A stretch of 64,000 nt of DNA, from NCBI RefSeq assembly GCF_014208105.1, contig NZ_JACHMQ010000001.1, positions 7,130,001 to 7,194,000 on the forward strand, read 5' to 3'. The first letter of the stretch is position 1, and each line of letters opens with the position of its first letter. The notes under the pieces are model-generated. The model saw only the letters and a program-made list of their open reading frames with translations, did no database searches and was not told the DNA's origin. This DNA comes from Actinomadura coerulea. Lineage in GTDB: Bacteria; Actinomycetota; Actinomycetes; Streptosporangiales; Streptosporangiaceae. The position numbers and the translations under genes were made by a program. Positions 13,689-22,739 of this stretch are shown one piece after another.

Positions 13689-14645
13689 ATGAATGACCTG
13701 TTCGCCCGGTATCTGGACGGGTGTCTTCGCGTCTACGAGATCGACGCCGCCGCGGAAGGCCTCCTCCAGGCGGTGCGGTCCGTTCCGGTCGGTGCCGGCC
13801 TGGACGTGTGCGGGCTCGCCGTCGCCCCTCAGGGGGACCGGATCGTCTACGCGACGACGCACGAGTTCGTCTGCCTGGGCCGCGACGGTACCGAGCTGTG
13901 GCGATACGCGTTGCTCCCCAGGTCGACCGAGAAGTACGGGCACAGGCCGAGTGCCGCGTTCTCGCCGGACGGGACGCTGCTCTGGGTGTACCGGCCGGAT
14001 GCGATGGCAGGTCGCGGAAGCCCCGACACCTGGGTGGTCCTCGACGCCTGGTCCGGTGAGGTCCGCGCACAGGCCGATCTGGGGTCCTGCGGGCACGGCG
14101 GGGAGCACCTGCCACTGCCGGACGGGTCACGGATGCTGCTCGACGTGGGCGAGGGCCAGGACGGTTCACTCGTCTTCGCCGGCTCCCTCAAGGGGAAGAC
14201 GCTCGAAGTGGAGCGGTACCCGTGGGACGACCGGTGCGTCATGGCCCTGGCGCCGGGCGGCGGGCAGTTCATGAGCATCGACCACGGGCAGGCCGACGTG
14301 GCCTTCCACGAGTGTCCGAGCGGCGAGGTCGTGCTGACCCTGCCGGTGGCGGTGTTCGGCCACGATCCCGAGAGCGCGACCTTCGAGTGGAGCGGCGGTT
14401 ATCTGGACGCCGACACCGCCGTCGTCACGATCTGCGGTGAGCGGGAGGAGGACGATGTGGCGGACGAGGAACGGGAATGGTACGTCCACTATCGGGTCGA
14501 TCTGCGCACCGGTGGCGTGACCGACCGGTTCGACGCACATTCCCGCCATTCATACGATCTGGAGCCGCTGGGGGACGGATCCTGGCTGACCTCGGATCCA
14601 GATGGTCGACCTCTTCGCTGGATGGATCGCAGGGAGACCGGCTGA
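13689..14645 (+). CDS. Beta-propeller-like cytoplasmic protein, unknown function
   Basis: 318 residues from ATG 13689; the frame runs further upstream but would start inside the rrn terminator. No signal peptide or membrane helix. Repeating four-strand blade patterns are seen (DRIVYATTHEFVCLGRDGTELWRY; DTWVVLDAWSGEVRA; DGSWLTSDPDGRPLRW), as in WD40/quinoprotein-like propellers. It shares layout and its C-terminal GDG-[ST]-WLT motif with the gene at 53694, which follows a toxin-like protein. Nothing around this copy hints at a role. It has a large acidic loop (REEDDVADEE, about residues 256-265). Confidence 0.6.
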   Translation: MNDLFARYLDGCLRVYEIDAAAEGLLQAVRSVPVGAGLDVCGLAVAPQGDRIVYATTHEFVCLGRDGTELWRYALLPRSTEKYGHRPSAAFSPDGTLLWVYRPDAMAGRGSPDTWVVLDAWSGEVRAQADLGSCGHGGEHLPLPDGSRMLLDVGEGQDGSLVFAGSLKGKTLEVERYPWDDRCVMALAPGGGQFMSIDHGQADVAFHECPSGEVVLTLPVAVFGHDPESATFEWSGGYLDADTAVVTICGEREEDDVADEEREWYVHYRVDLRTGGVTDRFDAHSRHSYDLEPLGDGSWLTSDPDGRPLRWMDRRETG

Positions 14646-14767
14646 CGCCGTCGCCCCGCGACCATTCAAGGGCTTGGTGGAGAGGCACCGTGCGGACCGC
14701 CGGCTCGCCCTCGGCCGGTGCCCGCCGACCCCGTCAAGGGTCGGCGAGCGGGACCTGCGGTGAGGCG

Positions 14768-16420
14768 TCAGAACTCGTCGCCCGCGAGGACGGTGTCGGC
14801 GTCGACGATCCGGTAGGCGTAGCCCTGCTCGGCCAGGAAGCGCTGACGGTGGGCGGCATAGTCCTGGTCCAGGGTGTCGCGGGCCACGACGGCGTAGAAG
14901 CGCGCCCCCGCACCGGACGCCTTGGGCCGCAGAAGGCGGCCCAGCCGCTGAGCCTCCTCCTGACGGGACCCGTAGGCGCCCGAGACCTGGACGGCGACGG
15001 ACGCCTCGGGCAGGTCGATGGAGAAGTTCGCCACCTTGGAGACGACCAGGACGTTGATCTCTCCGCTGCGGAAGGCGTCGAACAGCCGCTCGCGCTCGCG
15101 GATCCGGGTCTCGCCCTTGATGACCGGGGCGTCCAGGAGCGCGCCCAGCTCGTCCAGCTGGTCGATGTATTGGCCGATGACGAGGGTCTGCTCGCCGCGG
15201 TGCCGGTCGACGAGCGCCTGGATGAGCTTGGTCTTGGTGTCGGTCGTCGCGCAGAAGCGGTACCGCTCCTCGGGCTCGGCGGTCGCGTAGGCGAGGCGCT
15301 CGGAGTCGGTGAGGGTGACGCGGACCTCGACGCAGTCGGCGGGCGCGATCCAGCCCTGGGCCTCCATGTCCTTCCACGGCGCGTCGTACCGCTTGGGGCC
15401 GATGAGGGAGAACACGTCCCCCTCGCGCCCGTCCTCGCGGACGAGGGTGGCGGTGAGGCCGAGGCGGCGGCGGGCCTGCAGGTCGGCGGTCATCCGGAAG
15501 ATCGGCGCGGGCAGCAGGTGGACCTCGTCGTAGACGACCAGGCCCCAGTCGCGGGCGTCGAAGAGCTCCAGGTGCGCGTAGGCGCCCTTCCGGCGCGTCG
15601 TCATGATCTGGTAGGTGGCGATGGTGACCGGCCGGATCTCCTTCTTGGTGCCGGTGTACTCGCCGATCTCGTCCTCGGTGAGGGACGTGCGGCGCAGCAG
15701 CTCCTGCTTCCACTGGTGCGCGGAGACGGTGTTGGTGACGAGGATCAGCGTGGTCGCCTGGGCGCGGGCCATGGCGGCGGCGCCGACGATCGTCTTGCCG
15801 GAGCCGCAGGGCAGGACGACGACGCCGGAGCCGCCGTGCCAGAACGCCGAGGCGGCGTCGCTCTGGTAGGAGCGCAGCTCCCAGCCGTCCTGGGCGAGGG
15901 AGATGGCGTGGGCCTCGCCGTCCACGTAGCCGGCGAGGTCCTCGGCGGGCCAGCCGAGCTTGAGCAGGGCCTGCTTGAGGGCACCGCGCTCGCTCGGGTG
16001 GACGGCGACGGCGTCGTCGCCGACCCGGTCGCCGATCATGCCCTTGATCTTCTTGGCGCGCATGACCTCCTCCAGGACCGACCGGTCGGAGGACGACAGG
16101 ATGAGCCCGTGGACGGGGTCCTTCTCCAGGCGCAGCCGCCCGTACCGGGCCATCGTGTCGGCGACGTCCACGAGCAGGGCGTGCGGGACGGGGTACCGGG
16201 AGAAGCGGATCAGGGTGTCGACTACCTGCTCGGCGTCGTGGCCGGCGGCGCGCGCGTTCCACAGCGCGAGCGGCGTCACCCGGTAGGTGTGGACGTGCTC
16301 GGGCGCCCGTTCGAGCTCGGCGAACGGGGCGATCTCCTTGCGGCAGGCGTCGGCCAGGTCGTGGTCGACCTCCAGCAGCAGCGTCTTGTCGGACTGGACG
16401 ATGAGCGGACCGTCGGTCAA
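14768..16420 (-). CDS. XPB-type DNA repair helicase
   Basis: 550 residues. The TTG start at 16420 is chosen because the next residues, TDGPLIVQSDKT, match the start of M. tuberculosis XPB (Rv0861c) as I recall it; the frame extends 22 codons upstream without likely homology. Domains: an N-terminal XPB-type damage-recognition region (about 1-180), helicase domain 1 with Walker A GSGKT (K209) and DEVH box (about 297), and helicase domain 2 ending QEEAQRLGRLLRPK. It is an ATP-dependent 3'-5' DNA helicase of superfamily 2. Next to it on the same strand is the helicase-associated protein (17189-19549), the same pairing as mycobacterial Rv0861c-Rv0862c, but a DUF4190 gene lies between them. Confidence 0.95.
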   Translation of the reverse strand: MTDGPLIVQSDKTLLLEVDHDLADACRKEIAPFAELERAPEHVHTYRVTPLALWNARAAGHDAEQVVDTLIRFSRYPVPHALLVDVADTMARYGRLRLEKDPVHGLILSSSDRSVLEEVMRAKKIKGMIGDRVGDDAVAVHPSERGALKQALLKLGWPAEDLAGYVDGEAHAISLAQDGWELRSYQSDAASAFWHGGSGVVVLPCGSGKTIVGAAAMARAQATTLILVTNTVSAHQWKQELLRRTSLTEDEIGEYTGTKKEIRPVTIATYQIMTTRRKGAYAHLELFDARDWGLVVYDEVHLLPAPIFRMTADLQARRRLGLTATLVREDGREGDVFSLIGPKRYDAPWKDMEAQGWIAPADCVEVRVTLTDSERLAYATAEPEERYRFCATTDTKTKLIQALVDRHRGEQTLVIGQYIDQLDELGALLDAPVIKGETRIRERERLFDAFRSGEINVLVVSKVANFSIDLPEASVAVQVSGAYGSRQEEAQRLGRLLRPKASGAGARFYAVVARDTLDQDYAAHRQRFLAEQGYAYRIVDADTVLAGDEF

Positions 16421-16592
16421 AGCAGAAGCCCCCGTCGGGTTTCGGAAGATCGATGCCTCGTCCGGACGGTGGCATCGCTGCCGCACGCTACCCGAGCGGC
16501 GACCGCGGTTCGCGCGTTCCGGAGAGGGACTGGGGTCTTCAACGCCCGGGCCGCCGCCTTTATTGCGGGCGGCCGCGCCGGCGCGGCGCGGG

Positions 16593-17051
16593 TCAGATGC
16601 CCTCGGAGGAGCTGTAGTCCGGCTCTGACATGACGCCGATGGCGATGTAGACGATCAGGAGGATGACGCCGATGGCGATGGCCGCGGCGAACAGGCACCA
16701 GCTCCAGACCGTCAGCCTCCGGGCGGACCGCGGGTCGGTCTGGACGCGTCCGAGCGCGATCGCCGCGGTGATCACGCCGGGGATCGCCACGATGTTGCAG
16801 CACATCACGATCGCGATGGCGTTGCAGACGAGCGCGGCGATGGTGGAGCCGTTGCTCGCGGGCCGGTAGGGGACGCCCGGAGGCCCGTACCCGTATCCGG
16901 GCTGGCCGTATCCGGGCTGGCCGTATCCGGGCTGGGTGTAGCCGTAGCCCTGCCCGTGCGGCTGTCCGTACACGCCGCCCGCGTCCCAGTTCCGGTCCCC
17001 GCCGTAGGGGTCGTCCCAGCCCGACGGCGGACGCCCTCCGTACCCGCTCAT
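16593..17051 (-). CDS. DUF4190-type small membrane protein with YGQPG repeats
   Basis: 152 residues. The N-terminal 60 residues are Gly/Tyr/Pro/Gln-rich with three GYGQPGY-like repeats; two membrane helices follow (about 70-93 and 112-138), joined by a short basic loop (GRVQTDPRSARR). This is the usual DUF4190 layout in actinomycetes: a disordered cytoplasmic head plus two helices. Function unknown. ATG preceded by GGAGG. Confidence 0.8.
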   Translation of the reverse strand: MSGYGGRPPSGWDDPYGGDRNWDAGGVYGQPHGQGYGYTQPGYGQPGYGQPGYGYGPPGVPYRPASNGSTIAALVCNAIAIVMCCNIVAIPGVITAAIALGRVQTDPRSARRLTVWSWCLFAAAIAIGVILLIVYIAIGVMSEPDYSSSEGI

Positions 17052-17188
17052 CGGGAGCCTCCTCGCACCATTCGCCCGGACACGCTATCCCGTCCGATGG
17101 ACCCTTGTTTGGACCGTATGCGAGGTTCGCTGGTTCCCGCCGTCGCCGGCGTCCGGTTCCGGACAGCGGCGGATGACGTCGGGGCTGC

Positions 17189-19549
17189 TCAGGAGGCGTC
17201 GTCCAGTTCGGAGACCCCGGTGATGCGGTGCAGCGCGAAGCGGTGCACGGCGGCGCGGGTCGCGTCGTAGCCGGTGAGGAATCCGCCCTCGACGCGGACG
17301 GGTTCGACGATGCGGCTGGACGCCTGCCCCTGCTGGTCGAGGTAGCCGATCCAGACGCGGCCTCCGCGCTCGACGGCGCCGCGCAGCCGCTCGACGGTGG
17401 CCATCGCGGGCGAGCGGGGCGGCTCGCCGGACGGGGCCTGCCGGGCGTGCTCGGCGCCGTGCATGGACGCCTCGTCGCCGGCCCGCAGCGCCCGCACCGC
17501 CGCGAAGATCATCGAGGCGTCGGTGCGGTCGTCGGGACGGAGCCGGACGATCTCGGCGGTGGGCGGCGGGTCGGCGCGCTGCGCGTCCGGCCGGGTCACG
17601 ATCACGCCGCCGCCGGGCGCCTCGGCGACCGGGGCGAGGCCCATGGCGCGCAGGCCGTCGAGCAGGTCGGCGCGCTGCAGCCCGGACGCCAGGACGGTCG
17701 GGGCGAGGCGGTACAGCCGCAGCGGTGCGGCGCGCCGGTCGGCGAGGATCTCGTCGAGGGTGGCGGGCGCGTCGGTCCTGACGTAGGACGACAGGGCGCC
17801 GACGCGCAGGTGGCCGTGCCGGCGGGCGACGTCGTCGATCAGGTAGACGAGCGGCTGCGGGAGCGGGGTCGCCGAGTGCCGCGCGAGCAGGTCGGTGACG
17901 TCGGCGGCGGTCCGCCCGGCGTCCAGGGCGCGGCGGACGGACTCGGCGGTGAAGCGGTACACGGTGGCGCCGCCGGTGGACTCGACGTCGGCGGCGAGGG
18001 CCAGCTCCCGGGCGAGTTCGGTGACGAGCGGGCCGGGCGCGACGGCGGTCAGGTCGGCCTGGACGAGGATCTCGTCGACGGGCTCCGGGAGGTACTTCTC
18101 CAGCGCGGGCTCGGGGTCGTCGCCGGCGAGCAGGTCGCGGCCGAACGGGGCCAGCTCCCCGAACCCGGTGAGGCCGAGGGCGGCGGCCTCGCGGAGCGTC
18201 CAGCCGACGAGGCGGTCGCGGGCGGGTCCGCCGTGGCGGGGCCGCAGCCACGCCAGCCGGGCCAGGAGCGCGTCCTCACCGACGACGACGCCGCGGCCCG
18301 CGCCGGCGAGGACGTCGAGGACGGCGCGGCGGGTGGACGGCGCGCTGCTGCGCACCATCGCCTCGCTGAGGGCGTTGATGAGCCGGTCGCGGTCGTCGCG
18401 GTCGCCGGCGAGGCCGGCGGCGCGGTCGGACTTCAGCCAGCCGCGGGCCAGCTCCGTCCAGCGCCCGGCGGTGTCGCGCATCAGCCACAGGTCGTAGGCG
18501 GGGGTGGGCAGCCATTCGCCGTCGAGGTCGCCGCTGCGGGTCAGCAGGCCCGCCGCGTAGGCGACCTCGACGAGCAGGGCGGCCTTCCACTCCGGGACGT
18601 CCAGGAGCGTCGCGGCGGCGCGCAGGTCGCGGACGGCGAGGCCGCCGCTGCGCAGGACGGGCGGCGGTTCCAGCCCCCAGCGCTCCAGCAGCTCCTCGAT
18701 GAGCCGGACGGCGCCCGCGGCCTCGCCCGCGGCGGCGCGCACCACCACGTCCTCGCGGCGCGGCTCGGCCGCCGGGGTGAGCGGCGGCGGCTCGGCGGGG
18801 ACGTCCCGGAACAGGCGTCCGCCGCGCAGGTGCAGGGCGACCTCGCGGGGCAGGGTGACCGTGCGGTCGTCCTCGGCGGCGAGGAGGCCGCGCGCCAGGA
18901 GCCGCTCGATGGGGGTGGTCGCGGTGTCGAGCCGGACGGGACGGCGTGCGTCGGCGACCCGCCCGACCGGCGGGCCCCACGCGAGCTGGTCGAGGGCGGC
19001 CCGCGCCTCGGGCCCGGCGTCCTCGATCAGGGCGGCGGGGTCGCCCAGCAGCTCGGCGAGCCGGGCGAGGAGGCGGCCGGAGTCGGCGAAGCCGCGCGGG
19101 GCCTCGCCGTCCAGGTCGGTGACCAGGTCGGTGAGCCGCTCGGCGGAGTAGCCCGCGAAGACCTCGCGGGCGGGCGGGCCGAGCCCGGCGGGGTGCGGCA
19201 GGCTCTGCCGCACGCCGGGCGCCGTGGCCGGGGCGCCGTCGCCCCAGGCCAGTCCGAACCGGCGGAGGGTGGCGAGCGCGCCCTCGGCCTGCCCGGGGGT
19301 GGCGTCGAGGGCGGCGGCGAGCGCGTCCGGCCCGGCGGGCGCGGGCAGGACGAGCAGGGCCTCCAGGACGGCGAGGGTGAAGCGGTCAAGCCGGTCGAGC
19401 GCGCGGGACACGGCGGCGGGCGTGGCGGCGCGGGCGGCGAGCGCGGTCAGGTCGGCGGGGACGGGGGCCAGCAGCTCGGGACGCGCGGCCAGCAGCGCGC
19501 GCAGTTCGTCGTCGCCGCGCGCGCGCAACCAGTCCGCATACGTTTCCAT
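17189..19549 (-). CDS. Helicase C-terminal/XPB-associated domain protein with WYL-like end (Rv0862c-like)
   Basis: 786 residues from ATG 19549 (GGGGAA upstream); a TTG 12 bases earlier is less likely. It begins TYADWLRARGDDELRALLAARPEL, followed by winged-helix-like Ala/Leu-rich segments, a central region of the type called 'XPB/Ssl2 helicase-conserved', and a final 65 residues resembling a WYL domain (VWIGYLDQQG, IVEPVRVEGGFLTGYD, FALHRITGV). No Walker motifs are visible, so it is not itself a helicase motor. The proximity to XPB suggests a partner or regulator in the same DNA-repair process, perhaps sensing a nucleotide or nucleic acid through the WYL part (inference). Confidence 0.85.
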   Translation of the reverse strand: METYADWLRARGDDELRALLAARPELLAPVPADLTALAARAATPAAVSRALDRLDRFTLAVLEALLVLPAPAGPDALAAALDATPGQAEGALATLRRFGLAWGDGAPATAPGVRQSLPHPAGLGPPAREVFAGYSAERLTDLVTDLDGEAPRGFADSGRLLARLAELLGDPAALIEDAGPEARAALDQLAWGPPVGRVADARRPVRLDTATTPIERLLARGLLAAEDDRTVTLPREVALHLRGGRLFRDVPAEPPPLTPAAEPRREDVVVRAAAGEAAGAVRLIEELLERWGLEPPPVLRSGGLAVRDLRAAATLLDVPEWKAALLVEVAYAAGLLTRSGDLDGEWLPTPAYDLWLMRDTAGRWTELARGWLKSDRAAGLAGDRDDRDRLINALSEAMVRSSAPSTRRAVLDVLAGAGRGVVVGEDALLARLAWLRPRHGGPARDRLVGWTLREAAALGLTGFGELAPFGRDLLAGDDPEPALEKYLPEPVDEILVQADLTAVAPGPLVTELARELALAADVESTGGATVYRFTAESVRRALDAGRTAADVTDLLARHSATPLPQPLVYLIDDVARRHGHLRVGALSSYVRTDAPATLDEILADRRAAPLRLYRLAPTVLASGLQRADLLDGLRAMGLAPVAEAPGGGVIVTRPDAQRADPPPTAEIVRLRPDDRTDASMIFAAVRALRAGDEASMHGAEHARQAPSGEPPRSPAMATVERLRGAVERGGRVWIGYLDQQGQASSRIVEPVRVEGGFLTGYDATRAAVHRFALHRITGVSELDDAS

Positions 19550-19643
19550 GCCGTTCCCCAACTTTAAGTCGCGTGCATGCCGCAGGCACGCGGGCCTCCA
19601 GGTTAGAGGCCCGCGCGAGGTGGGGAACTCCGGCGGACCGCGA

Positions 19644-20261
19644 TCAGGTGGCGGGTGTGCGCTCCAGATGCACCAGCCCGAGGCCGAGACGCGCCCAGCT
19701 CTCCACGAACCGCTTCTCGTCGATGCGCGTGGGCGGCTCGTACATCGCCTCGTTCGCGAGCCAGTAGTTCACCACGGCGCCGCCGAGGATGGACGCGACG
19801 GCGGGCCAGTCCTCGTCGAAGCCCTCGAACTCGGGCTGCGCCGCCAGCCAGGTGGCGATCCCGTCGTACAGCGGGTTGACGATGCCCTCGCGCATCTCCG
19901 CCACCAGGTTCGGGAACTGGTCGAGGTCGCGGAACAGGACCCGGATGAGGTCCTGCTCCTCGCGCATCTTGGCCAGCCCGGCCTGGCACGTCATGCGCAG
20001 CCGGGTCTCGAGCGGGCGCTCCTCGAACGCGGTGGACTGCGTGAGGACGTCGCTGATCTGCCGGCGGGTCCGCTCGATGTGCTCGCGGATGGCCGAGGAG
20101 AGCACCTCCTCCTTGGACCGGAAGTGCCGGTAGAGACCGCCCGCGCCCGGGGACAGGCCGGCCGCCGCCTCGATCTCGGCGACCGACGTCGCCGCGTAGC
20201 CCCGGTCGGCGAACAGCCGGAGCGACTCGGAGACGATGCGGTCGCGCGTAGATGTCGTCAT
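19644..20261 (-). CDS. TetR/AcrR-family transcriptional regulator
   Basis: 205 residues; strong ribosome site GGAGG before ATG. N-terminal helix-turn-helix (about 8-55) with the typical TSVAEIEAAAGLS and GGLYRHFRSKEEVL motifs; all-helical ligand-binding C-terminal domain. The target is probably its own gene: a GAACA-N8-TGTTC palindrome lies just upstream. Divergent to the acetyltransferase-like gene at 20431, which it could also control. Confidence 0.9.
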   Translation of the reverse strand: MTTSTRDRIVSESLRLFADRGYAATSVAEIEAAAGLSPGAGGLYRHFRSKEEVLSSAIREHIERTRRQISDVLTQSTAFEERPLETRLRMTCQAGLAKMREEQDLIRVLFRDLDQFPNLVAEMREGIVNPLYDGIATWLAAQPEFEGFDEDWPAVASILGGAVVNYWLANEAMYEPPTRIDEKRFVESWARLGLGLVHLERTPAT

Positions 20262-20281
20262 GGTGATGAATTCCTCCGCAA

Positions 20282-20299
20282 GAACAGTAAGGCATGTTC
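20282..20299. promoter_or_regulatory. Candidate TetR operator
   Basis: GAACA-GTAAGGCA-TGTTC, an 18-bp inverted repeat 20 bases upstream of the TetR start, in the spacer shared with the divergent gene at 20431. Confidence 0.5.
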
Positions 20300-20430
20300 A
20301 GGCGGCCGGTCCCCCGCGTCGCGCGCGGCGCGCCCGAATCCGTGATGCCGCTCGCGGCGAGGTGCCCGGCGACTAGAGTTCCTTCGTCCGCGCCCCGTCG
20401 CCGGAGGGGCGTCGCCAGGAAAGGTCGGCG

Positions 20431-20913
20431 ATGTTCAAGTCTCCGCGGAAGGCGGCCGACGGGGCCTTCCTGCCCGAGGACTTCGTGGTACCCGCCCTGG
20501 TGGCCGGGCCCGACTTCCAGATCCGTCCGATCACCGTGCACGACGTGGTCAAGGACTACGGCGCCGTGATCGGCAGCCTGGACCGGCTGGCCGGCCGGTT
20601 CGGGCCCGAGTGGGGCTGGCCCGACCGCGAGTTCACCTTCGAGCAGGCGCTGATCGACGTCGCGTGGCTGCAGAAGCAGGGGCAGCTGCGGCGCTCGTTC
20701 AGCTACGTCGTGACCACACCGGACGGGGAGCGGCAGCTCGGCCGCATCCACGTCGCCCCGTCGGACCGTCCCGGCTCGGACGCGGTGGTGGTGTTCTGGG
20801 TGCGGTCGGACGAGGAGAACTCCGTCCTGGAGAAGGAGCTGGAGGGGTTCGTCCGCGGCTGGGTCAGCACGGCGTGGCCCTTCGACGAGGTCCGCTTCCC
20901 CGGCCGCGACTAG
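20431..20913 (+). CDS. GNAT-like acetyltransferase, conserved hypothetical
   Basis: 160 residues. The region DFQIRPITVHDVVKDYGAVIGS followed by beta strands SYVVTTPDGERQLGRIHV and DAVVVFWVRSDEENS looks like a GNAT fold, but the acetyl-CoA loop (Q/RxxGxG/A) is not clear, so catalysis is uncertain. No signal peptide. The 3' end overlaps the convergent membrane-protein gene by four bases. Confidence 0.6.
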   Translation: MFKSPRKAADGAFLPEDFVVPALVAGPDFQIRPITVHDVVKDYGAVIGSLDRLAGRFGPEWGWPDREFTFEQALIDVAWLQKQGQLRRSFSYVVTTPDGERQLGRIHVAPSDRPGSDAVVVFWVRSDEENSVLEKELEGFVRGWVSTAWPFDEVRFPGRD

Positions 20914-21284
20914 CCCGGCCGCGACTGGCCCAGGCGGCGGACGAGGCGGACCAGGATGCGGCCGACCGCCAGGTAGACGACGGCTGCCAGACCGTAGTTG
21001 ACGGCGACGTCCACCTTGGGGTCGTCCGGCTGGAAGACGTCCTTGAACTGCCAGCACAGGTCGGCGGCCCGGTCCCCGAACCAGCGGACGAGGTCGTTGG
21101 CGGTGTTGGCCTCGAACGCGACGAAGGCGATGTGCACGGCCAGGACCGTCACCACGAGCGTGGTGACGATGGAGACCGCCGCCGCGAGCAGGTCGACGGC
21201 GCGGCGGCGGGCCGCGGCGGCCGGAAGCCGGCGGGCGCGCGGGGCGCGGTGGTCACCGCCCGGCTCGGTCTGGGTCCCTGCCAT
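20910..21284 (-). CDS. Two-helix membrane protein, unknown function
   Basis: 124 residues. A basic Arg/Ala-rich cytoplasmic N-terminus (1-28) is followed by a helix (about 29-53), an acidic extracytoplasmic loop with one cysteine (DLCWQFKDVFQPDDP), a second helix (about 91-110) and a basic tail. No family recognised. Confidence 0.65.
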   Translation of the reverse strand: MAGTQTEPGGDHRAPRARRLPAAAARRRAVDLLAAAVSIVTTLVVTVLAVHIAFVAFEANTANDLVRWFGDRAADLCWQFKDVFQPDDPKVDVAVNYGLAAVVYLAVGRILVRLVRRLGQSRPG

Positions 21285-21497
21285 CTGCGGCCTCCTTCAC
21301 CGGGTCGGGCGCTGATCATACTTGGGGCGGGGGTGGTGCGTTCCTGTGCTGCGTTTTCCCTGGTCAGGTGGTTTGTGGCCGAGGGCCCGGGTATATCGCA
21401 GGCACGGTCCCGCGCTCTCCTACTCGGATCCCGTCGCATCGCCACTACCAGGAGAGCGCGGGTCCTTGCGTGTGTCCACCCCCCTTACCCTGTGAAC

Positions 21498-22139
21498 GTG
21501 CTCGATCTCCCCTCCTCGGCGCCGTCCCGCGAAAGCCTCGCCATCGGTTTCGACCTCGATCTGACCCTCGCCGACACCCGCGCAGGGATCAGCGCGGTCT
21601 ACGCGGCCCTGGCGGCGGAGACGGGCGTGCCGATCGACACCGCTCAGGTGGTGCGGCGCATCGGGCCCCCGCTGGAGGAGGAGCTGGCGTACTGGTTCCC
21701 GCCGGAGGAGGTCCCGGCGATGGCGGCGCGCTACCGGGCGATCTACGCGGACGTCGCGGTGCCGGCGACCGTCCTGATGCCGGGGGCGGCCGCGGCGCTG
21801 GAGGCGGTGCGGGCGCGCGGCGGGCGGGTGGTCGTCGTGTCGGGCAAGAACCAGGCCGACACCGAGCGGACCGTCCGGTTCCTCGGGGTCGCGGCGGACG
21901 CCGTGGTGGGCGGCCTGTTCGGCGCCGACAAGGGCGCCGCCCTGCGCGAGCACGGCGCCCGCGCCTACATCGGCGACCACACCGGCGACGTGGACGCCGC
22001 CCGGGCCGCCTCGGCGGTGGCGGTTGCCGTCGCGACCGGCGCGTACGACTCGGCGGCCCTCACCGCCTACGGCGCGGACGTCGTCCTGCCGGACCTGCTG
22101 GCGTTCCCCGGCTGGCTCGGCGGCTTCCGGGCGGGCTGA
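21498..22139 (+). CDS. HAD-family hydrolase (phosphoglycolate-phosphatase-like)
   Basis: 213 residues from GTG 21498 (GTG 21492 is also in frame). Motif I is GFDLDLTLADT, with the nucleophile Asp and the acid/base Asp two residues later. Motif II is VVVVSGK, and motif III/IV includes a Lys (ADKGAAL) and GDHTGDVDAA. A helical cap lies between motifs I and II. It should hydrolyse a small phosphate monoester in the cytosol; substrate unknown. There is no ribosome site; TACCCT at 21486-21491 is positioned as a -10 box for a leaderless transcript starting at 21498. Confidence 0.85.
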   Translation: MLDLPSSAPSRESLAIGFDLDLTLADTRAGISAVYAALAAETGVPIDTAQVVRRIGPPLEEELAYWFPPEEVPAMAARYRAIYADVAVPATVLMPGAAAALEAVRARGGRVVVVSGKNQADTERTVRFLGVAADAVVGGLFGADKGAALREHGARAYIGDHTGDVDAARAASAVAVAVATGAYDSAALTAYGADVVLPDLLAFPGWLGGFRAG

Positions 22140-22316
22140 CCCGCCGCCCCGGCGGGCTGAGCTGCGCGGCGATATTCGGATGCCGTCCCGGGGCGGCCGG
22201 GATAGCGTCGATCCCGTTGCCCCGTGGGCTTCGCGGTGGCCCCGGCATGTTCACCGGCCCGCGGCGAGGCACTAATCTTGGGGTCGATTCAGGACGATTA
22301 CCGAACGAGGTCTCCG

Positions 22317-22712
22317 GTGCCGACTGGCAAGGTCAAGTGGTACGACTCCGACAAGGGGTTCGGCTTCCTCACCCGCGACGACGGCGGTGAGGTCTTCGTG
22401 CACTCGTCGGCGCTGCCGGCCGGGGTCACGACCCTCAAGCCGGGCCAGCGCATCGAGTTCGGCGTGGTCGAGGGGCGCCGCGGTCAGCAGGCCCTGCAGG
22501 TGCGGGTGCTGGAGACGCTGCCGTCGGTGGAGAAGACCATCGCCAAGCAGCGGCGCAAGAAGCCCGACGAGATGGTCGTCATCACCGAGGACCTGATCAA
22601 GCTGCTCGACGGGATCTCCAACACCTACCGGCGGGGCAAGCACCCGGCCCCCGCGGAGGCCAGGAAGATCGCCATAGTGCTGCGCGCGGTCGCCGACGAC
22701 CTGGCGCCCTGA
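22317..22712 (+). CDS. Cold-shock-domain protein with C-terminal extension
   Basis: 131 residues from GTG 22317 (ACGAGG upstream). Residues 1-67 are a cold-shock domain with RNP1 (KGFGFL) and RNP2 (VFVHSS), binding single-stranded nucleic acid. The extra 64 residues are basic then helical (KQRRKKPDEMVVITEDLIKLLDGI). The extension distinguishes it from ordinary 67-residue Csp proteins. This CspA-like/MFS/DUF3027/sacsin gene order is one I recall from other actinomycetes. Confidence 0.9.
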   Translation: MPTGKVKWYDSDKGFGFLTRDDGGEVFVHSSALPAGVTTLKPGQRIEFGVVEGRRGQQALQVRVLETLPSVEKTIAKQRRKKPDEMVVITEDLIKLLDGISNTYRRGKHPAPAEARKIAIVLRAVADDLAP

Positions 22713-22739
22713 CCGCGGCCGGCGCCCCGGCGCCGGCGG

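Noticed and set aside
16863..16945. Tandem DNA repeats near 16.9 kb as a regulatory repeat
   Set aside because: They encode GYGQPGY repeats in the head of the DUF4190 protein.
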